Shown here one piece after another: positions 6,026 through 8,812 of a DNA stretch of 8,812 bases. The notes under the pieces were generated by a model. It was not told where the DNA came from. It did not search any database and saw nothing but the letters and a program-made list of their open reading frames with translations. The stretch comes from JBBDSJ01 sp040905025. Its GTDB lineage: Bacteria > Pseudomonadota > Gammaproteobacteria > Methylohalomonadales > Methylohalomonadaceae. The first letter of the stretch is position 1, and each line of letters begins with the position of its first letter. A program made the position numbers and the translations under genes. The DNA lies in the NCBI GenBank assembly GCA_040905025.1, contig JBBDSJ010000038.1, forward strand, positions 1 to 8,812. Direction: 5' to 3'.

Positions 6026-6265
6026 ATGAACGGAGCCAAAATTGCGCAGAAATCACCGATGATGGAATACCTGGACGCGGGGAAGAGCTATTTTTGGTGC
6101 GCATGCGGTCGAAGCAAACGCCAACCGTTTTGCGACGGTTCACACACAGGTACAGTATTCTCGCCAGTGAAGTACGAGCCCACCAAGTCGGAGAAGGTAT
6201 TTTTCTGTTGTTGTAAGCGATCGAGCAACCCGCCGTTCTGTGACGGGACGCATAAAAGTATCTAG
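6026..6265 (+). CDS. Double CDGSH-type [2Fe-2S] protein
   Basis: This 79-aa protein is made almost wholly of two CDGSH motifs. The first has ligands C25, C27, C36 and H40 (CACGRSKRQPFCDGSH). The second has C61, C63, C72 and H76 (CCCKRSSNPPFCDGTH). Each motif binds one redox-active, labile [2Fe-2S] cluster through three Cys and one His. There is no membrane anchor, as expected for bacterial members. ATG 6026 follows AAGGTG at about 11 bases; an in-frame GTG at 5981 would add 15 residues. It lies 66 bp after the deacylase gene and 9 bp before the oxygenase gene. Roles in cluster storage, electron transfer or redox sensing are known or proposed for the family; the exact one here is unknown. Confidence 0.93.
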   Translation: MNGAKIAQKSPMMEYLDAGKSYFWCACGRSKRQPFCDGSHTGTVFSPVKYEPTKSEKVFFCCCKRSSNPPFCDGTHKSI

Positions 6266-6274
6266 CCAGTAAAA

Positions 6275-6946
6275 ATGAGCGAAAAAGACAAGTGGATGGA
6301 GGTTTCGGACGTTCTGTCCATCTTTCCAACGTGCGTCTGGAAAGTTCAGTTGACGTCCGCGTTCCGGCAGCGGATAAATTCCAGATTTCTTGAAGTTATC
6401 AATCAGATCAACCCGGACTTGGATGAGATTCCACGGGGTGGATCATGGCAGTCAGGACAGGATCTTCACAATCGCGAAGAATTTGAAGATCTCACTTCAT
6501 GCATTCATAGTACGGCGCAGACCGTACTTCGATTCTTGAAAATCGACGATAACGCGATCGAAATAACTGGTTGCTGGGCAAATGTCAGCGCCAGCGGCGC
6601 GTCGCACGCGATTCATAGTCACCCGAACAATTTCCTGAGTGGCACATACTATGTTCATACGCATCCAGGAGCGGATTCGGTCAACTTTCACGATCCACGG
6701 CCGCAAACCGGCATCATCAGACCTCCTGTAACGGAACTCACGTCGCAGAACACAGACCAAGTCGTCGTGACGGTGAGCGACGGGATGCTTCTGATGTTTC
6801 CATCCTACCTGGCACATTCGGTCGCACCAAACGAGAGCGACAAGCTGAGAATAAGCATCAGTTTTAATATGATGTTTTCTCATTATGCGGAACGGTTTAG
6901 CAAGCCGTTATGGGGATCAGCCACTGACACGCCGCTCGGTGAGTAA
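6275..6946 (+). CDS. Putative 2OG-Fe(II) oxygenase (TIGR02466 / 2OG-FeII_Oxy_5 type)
   Basis: This 223-aa protein has the hallmarks of the TIGR02466 group: W101-x-N, HSHPNNFLSGTYYVHTHPG (114-132), NFHDPRP (138-143), and the C-terminal GMLLMFPSYLAHSVAPNESDKLRISISFN (170-198). Likely iron ligands are H116 (or H114), D140 and H181, with R192 for the 2-oxoglutarate carboxylate; this assignment is by analogy. Such enzymes couple 2-oxoglutarate decarboxylation to substrate oxidation. The substrate for this family is unknown to me. It starts 9 bp after the CDGSH gene, so the two are probably co-transcribed. The last 30 bp overlap, tail to tail, the end of the minus-strand gene that follows. Confidence 0.85.
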   Translation: MSEKDKWMEVSDVLSIFPTCVWKVQLTSAFRQRINSRFLEVINQINPDLDEIPRGGSWQSGQDLHNREEFEDLTSCIHSTAQTVLRFLKIDDNAIEITGCWANVSASGASHAIHSHPNNFLSGTYYVHTHPGADSVNFHDPRPQTGIIRPPVTELTSQNTDQVVVTVSDGMLLMFPSYLAHSVAPNESDKLRISISFNMMFSHYAERFSKPLWGSATDTPLGE

Positions 6947-7207
6947 CGTATCAATAAAAGCAGCCTTACGCGGGTCGGTGTGGAAGCTGTCCGAAAGTAT
7001 TAAATAGCCGTTCGGGCCACGCCTCGATTCAATCAGGTACATAGTCACGTCATCACCGGGATCCGTGCCGCTATCGAAAATCACGTTTTCCACGATGCGA
7101 AGCTCGCTCGCAATGTCTGCTGGCGCCGATCTCCCGTCAGAAGCAAAGTTATGCGTGTATCCGCGTGCAATCGCTTCCGCCTGAAAATCTGCGAGATCGT
7201 TCGCCAT
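6917..7207 (-). CDS. Small conserved-type protein (~96 aa), last gene of the fdh group
   Basis: The 96-aa product (ARGYTHNF, then PADIASELRIVENVIFDSGTDPGDDVTMYLIESRRGPNGYLILSDSFHTDP) resembles small proteins often labelled phosphoribosylpyrophosphate synthetase in databases. Those are about 100 aa, with a RGYTHDF ... FxxxSNPDDxxxLYAI ... GxLxDAYG pattern. The label is misleading, as the protein is far too short for that enzyme, so I give no function. It has no cysteine, signal peptide or membrane segment. AGGTG lies four bases before ATG, and the ATG overlaps the stop of the upstream ORF as TAATG, which points to coupled translation. Its 3' end overlaps the convergent oxygenase gene by 30 bp. 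Confidence 0.75.
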   Translation of the reverse strand: MANDLADFQAEAIARGYTHNFASDGRSAPADIASELRIVENVIFDSGTDPGDDVTMYLIESRRGPNGYLILSDSFHTDPRKAAFIDTLLTERRVSG

Positions 7208-7395
7208 TACGCACCTGTCAGGGCGGCGAGTGCAAAAATTGGCAGCGCCGAATCGATCGCACCAGCAGTGCCAGAATAATAAGTGCCTGACGTGTCCAGC
7301 ACCGGTATCGAGCTGTCATAGCCTATGGCGTCACCGCAGGTCTGCGTCGTCGTAGCTCCGTCATTAATTCCCAGTCTTGAACTGCGCGGCCTCAT
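7207..7395 (-). CDS. Possible small protein coupled to its neighbours (about 62 aa)
   Basis: One minus-strand frame is open across the whole gap between fdh and the 96-aa gene, ending in a TAA that overlaps the next ATG. With ATG 7395 as start the product is 62 aa and overlaps the fdh 3' end by 32 bp; other starts are GTG 7422 or codons nearer the fdh stop. The tail is unusual: small polar and Gly/Thr/Tyr-rich residues (DTSGTYYSGTAGAID) followed by a hydrophobic end (ALPIFALAALTGA). There is one cysteine (QTCGD). I recognise no family. The continuous frame and the TAATG overlap are the case for it; no good ribosome binding site supports any start. Confidence 0.4.
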   Translation of the reverse strand: MRPRSSRLGINDGATTTQTCGDAIGYDSSIPVLDTSGTYYSGTAGAIDSALPIFALAALTGA

Positions 7396-8587
7396 CCGAT
7401 CCGCCAGTGGCGTCTCCCTCACTGTATGAGTGCGCGCCCGTGCCAGCGAGTTTTCCGCCTTGAACGATGAGGTATTCATCCCGTATCGGTTTATTGTCAA
7501 GCCAGCACTCCAGAATTTCCCTCACGCCTGCAGCGTATCGCGCCTGGGCCGAAAGCGACGTGCCGGACGTGTGCGGCGTCATCGCGTGGTGGGGCATTCG
7601 ACGCCACGGATGGTCTTTGGGAGGTGGCTGCGGGAACCATACATCGCCAGCATAGCCCGCCAGGTGCCCGCTCTCCAGCGCTTTTGCAACGGCGTCCCGA
7701 TCACATATCTTTCCTCGGGCCGTATTCACGATGTAGGCACCGCGCTTCATCCTGCTGATCAATTTCTCGTCAAAAAGGTGTTCTGTCTCCGGATGAAGAG
7801 GGCAGTGAATGCTCACAACGTCGCAAACCTCCACCAACGACTCCACATCCTCGTGAAACGTGAGCCCGAGATCCTTCTCGACCTCGGCTGGCAGCCTGTG
7901 TCGATCAGTGTAGTGAAGTTGCACGTCAAATGGCTTCATGCGCTTGAGCACTGCAAATCCGATGCGCCCGGAACCGAGGATGCCGATGCTCATTCCTTCG
8001 ACATCGTACGATCTGGCAACTGCGTCGGCTATATTCCATCCGCCTTTTACGACCCAGTTGTACTGGGGGATGTAGTCACGCACGAGCGCCAGAATCATCA
8101 TGACGGTGTGCTCCGAAACGCTGATACTGTTGCAAAAGGTGACCTCGGCTACCGTCATGCTTTTCTCAATTGCTGCCCGCAAATCAACATGGTCCGAGCC
8201 GATCCCGGCCGTAATCGCCAGCTTCAGGTTGATAGCTTTCACAATCCGTTCGGCCGTAAGGTACGCGGGCCAGAATGGCTGAGAAATCACAACGTCAGCG
8301 TCAACCAGTTCCTTCTCGAACACCGATTTTGGACCGTCCTTGTCAGACATCACGACAAACGTGTGACCACGATCTTCCAGAAAACCTCGCAACCCAAGCT
8401 CCCCCGAAACACAACCGAGGAGGTTGCCAGGGGAAAAATCGATAGCACTAGGCGAAGGCAAGGATTGTCCGTCTGGATACGCCGCCAGCGTTGGAATGCT
8501 TTCGCGCGCATATTTCGGCGGATAACCATCTACAGGATCATCATAGAGTACGCATACAATCTTGCGTTTCTCGTTAGGCCCATTCAT
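7364..8587 (-). CDS. fdh: NAD-dependent formate dehydrogenase (metal-free)
   Basis: The 407-aa enzyme oxidises formate to CO2 with NAD+ in the cytoplasm and belongs to the D-2-hydroxyacid dehydrogenase superfamily. It parallels the well-known Pseudomonas sp. 101 enzyme along its whole length. Seen here are N153, the Rossmann motif GSGRIG (205-210), D228 (NAD rather than NADP), R291, Q320 and H339, each seven residues later than its Pseudomonas counterpart. ATG 8587 is chosen because GGAGG lies eight bases upstream and MNGPNEKRKIVCVLYDDPVDGYP fits the family. The same frame runs back to a TTG at 8674, which would add 29 unrelated residues. It is the first gene of a minus-strand group of up to three. 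Unlike Mo- or W-dependent formate dehydrogenases it has no Fe-S cluster, which is notable in this Fe-S-rich setting. Confidence 0.96.
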   Translation of the reverse strand: MNGPNEKRKIVCVLYDDPVDGYPPKYARESIPTLAAYPDGQSLPSPSAIDFSPGNLLGCVSGELGLRGFLEDRGHTFVVMSDKDGPKSVFEKELVDADVVISQPFWPAYLTAERIVKAINLKLAITAGIGSDHVDLRAAIEKSMTVAEVTFCNSISVSEHTVMMILALVRDYIPQYNWVVKGGWNIADAVARSYDVEGMSIGILGSGRIGFAVLKRMKPFDVQLHYTDRHRLPAEVEKDLGLTFHEDVESLVEVCDVVSIHCPLHPETEHLFDEKLISRMKRGAYIVNTARGKICDRDAVAKALESGHLAGYAGDVWFPQPPPKDHPWRRMPHHAMTPHTSGTSLSAQARYAAGVREILECWLDNKPIRDEYLIVQGGKLAGTGAHSYSEGDATGGSDEAAQFKTGN

Positions 8588-8812
8588 TTTTCCGACCTCC
8601 TGCTGCCCGGCGGCAGCCTGGTTATCTAAGGGTCCTTCGAAGAGTTGTCCGTTGCTTTTCGGAGGAAGCAGCAACCCGTGGCTTTCCGGCCGTGTATTCA
8701 GACAGGTTTAGCTTAATGGGTGGTGCCCGTGACTCAAGTATAGTTGTTCGATGGCAGATCGGTAGCCGGGATCCGGCGTGAGATTTGGGCGAAAGCAAAG
8801 CGTTAGATTGAG
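8588..8812. promoter_or_regulatory. Leader region upstream of fdh with hairpin next to the SD
   Basis: This 225-bp region upstream of fdh (minus strand) ends in a strong ribosome binding site, GGAGG at 8596-8600. Directly upstream of it in the message, 8602-8617 forms a 6-bp stem (GCTGCC / GGCAGC) with a 4-base loop. Further up, TATACT on the minus strand (complement of AGTATA near 8740) could be a -10, but no good -35 is visible. I see no other gene here. Confidence 0.3.

Noticed and set aside
7430..8629. Long plus-strand open frame of 399 codons
   Set aside because: It is antisense to the formate dehydrogenase gene, whose minus-strand product matches the family end to end; the plus translation resembles nothing and is Arg/His-rich as shadows often are.
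8705..8775. tRNA-like look (TTAGCTTAATGGGT, GTTCGAT)
   Set aside because: I could not pair acceptor, anticodon and T stems into a cloverleaf.
1..8812. CRISPR arrays, insertion sequences or an integrase gene
   Set aside because: No regularly spaced repeats, terminal inverted repeats, transposase or integrase frames were seen on either strand.

Overview
The window looks like the distal end of an integrated accessory island in an alphaproteobacterium, most plausibly of the Rhizobiales/Hyphomicrobiales. Evidence for the group is the SdhB N-terminus, the NAD-dependent formate dehydrogenase and a DUF6522-type protein. At the left edge (6..54, minus strand) lies only the 3' part of a tRNA-Pro(CGG) gene, from the anticodon stem to CCA. 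The 5' half is absent. A lone tRNA 3' end is the usual scar of integrase-mediated insertion, and its orientation puts everything to the right of it (55..8812) inside the element.

The core (about 500..5280) is dominated by iron-sulfur functions. A Cys-rich MarR-type regulator (minus) is divergent from a plus-strand series. That series runs: an A-type Fe-S carrier (IscA-like), a glutaredoxin / IscA-like / rhodanese fusion, a complete orphan SdhB, a frameshifted nuoB, a nuoI with an in-frame TGA, a DUF6522-like protein and an ErpA-type carrier. The three respiratory subunits carry the Fe-S relay just before quinone reduction in complex II (SdhB) and complex I (NuoI, NuoB). The other sdh and nuo subunits are not present in the window.

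The series continues after a 220-bp gap with a YbaK/ProX-type deacylase, a double CDGSH [2Fe-2S] protein and a putative 2OG-Fe(II) oxygenase. On the minus strand at the right end, a metal-free NAD-dependent formate dehydrogenase is followed by a small unrecognised ORF and a ~96-aa protein. Stop/start overlaps of the form TAATG suggest translational coupling.

My reading is that this is an accessory Fe-S maintenance and client-replacement set: a possible thiol- or cluster-sensing repressor, two A-type carriers, a CGFS glutaredoxin, spare Fe-S subunits, and a formate dehydrogenase that needs no metal. This is inference. The lesions in nuoB and nuoI suggest that part of the set is decaying, unless they are sequence errors. 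Homology statements come from remembered family sequences, not searches.
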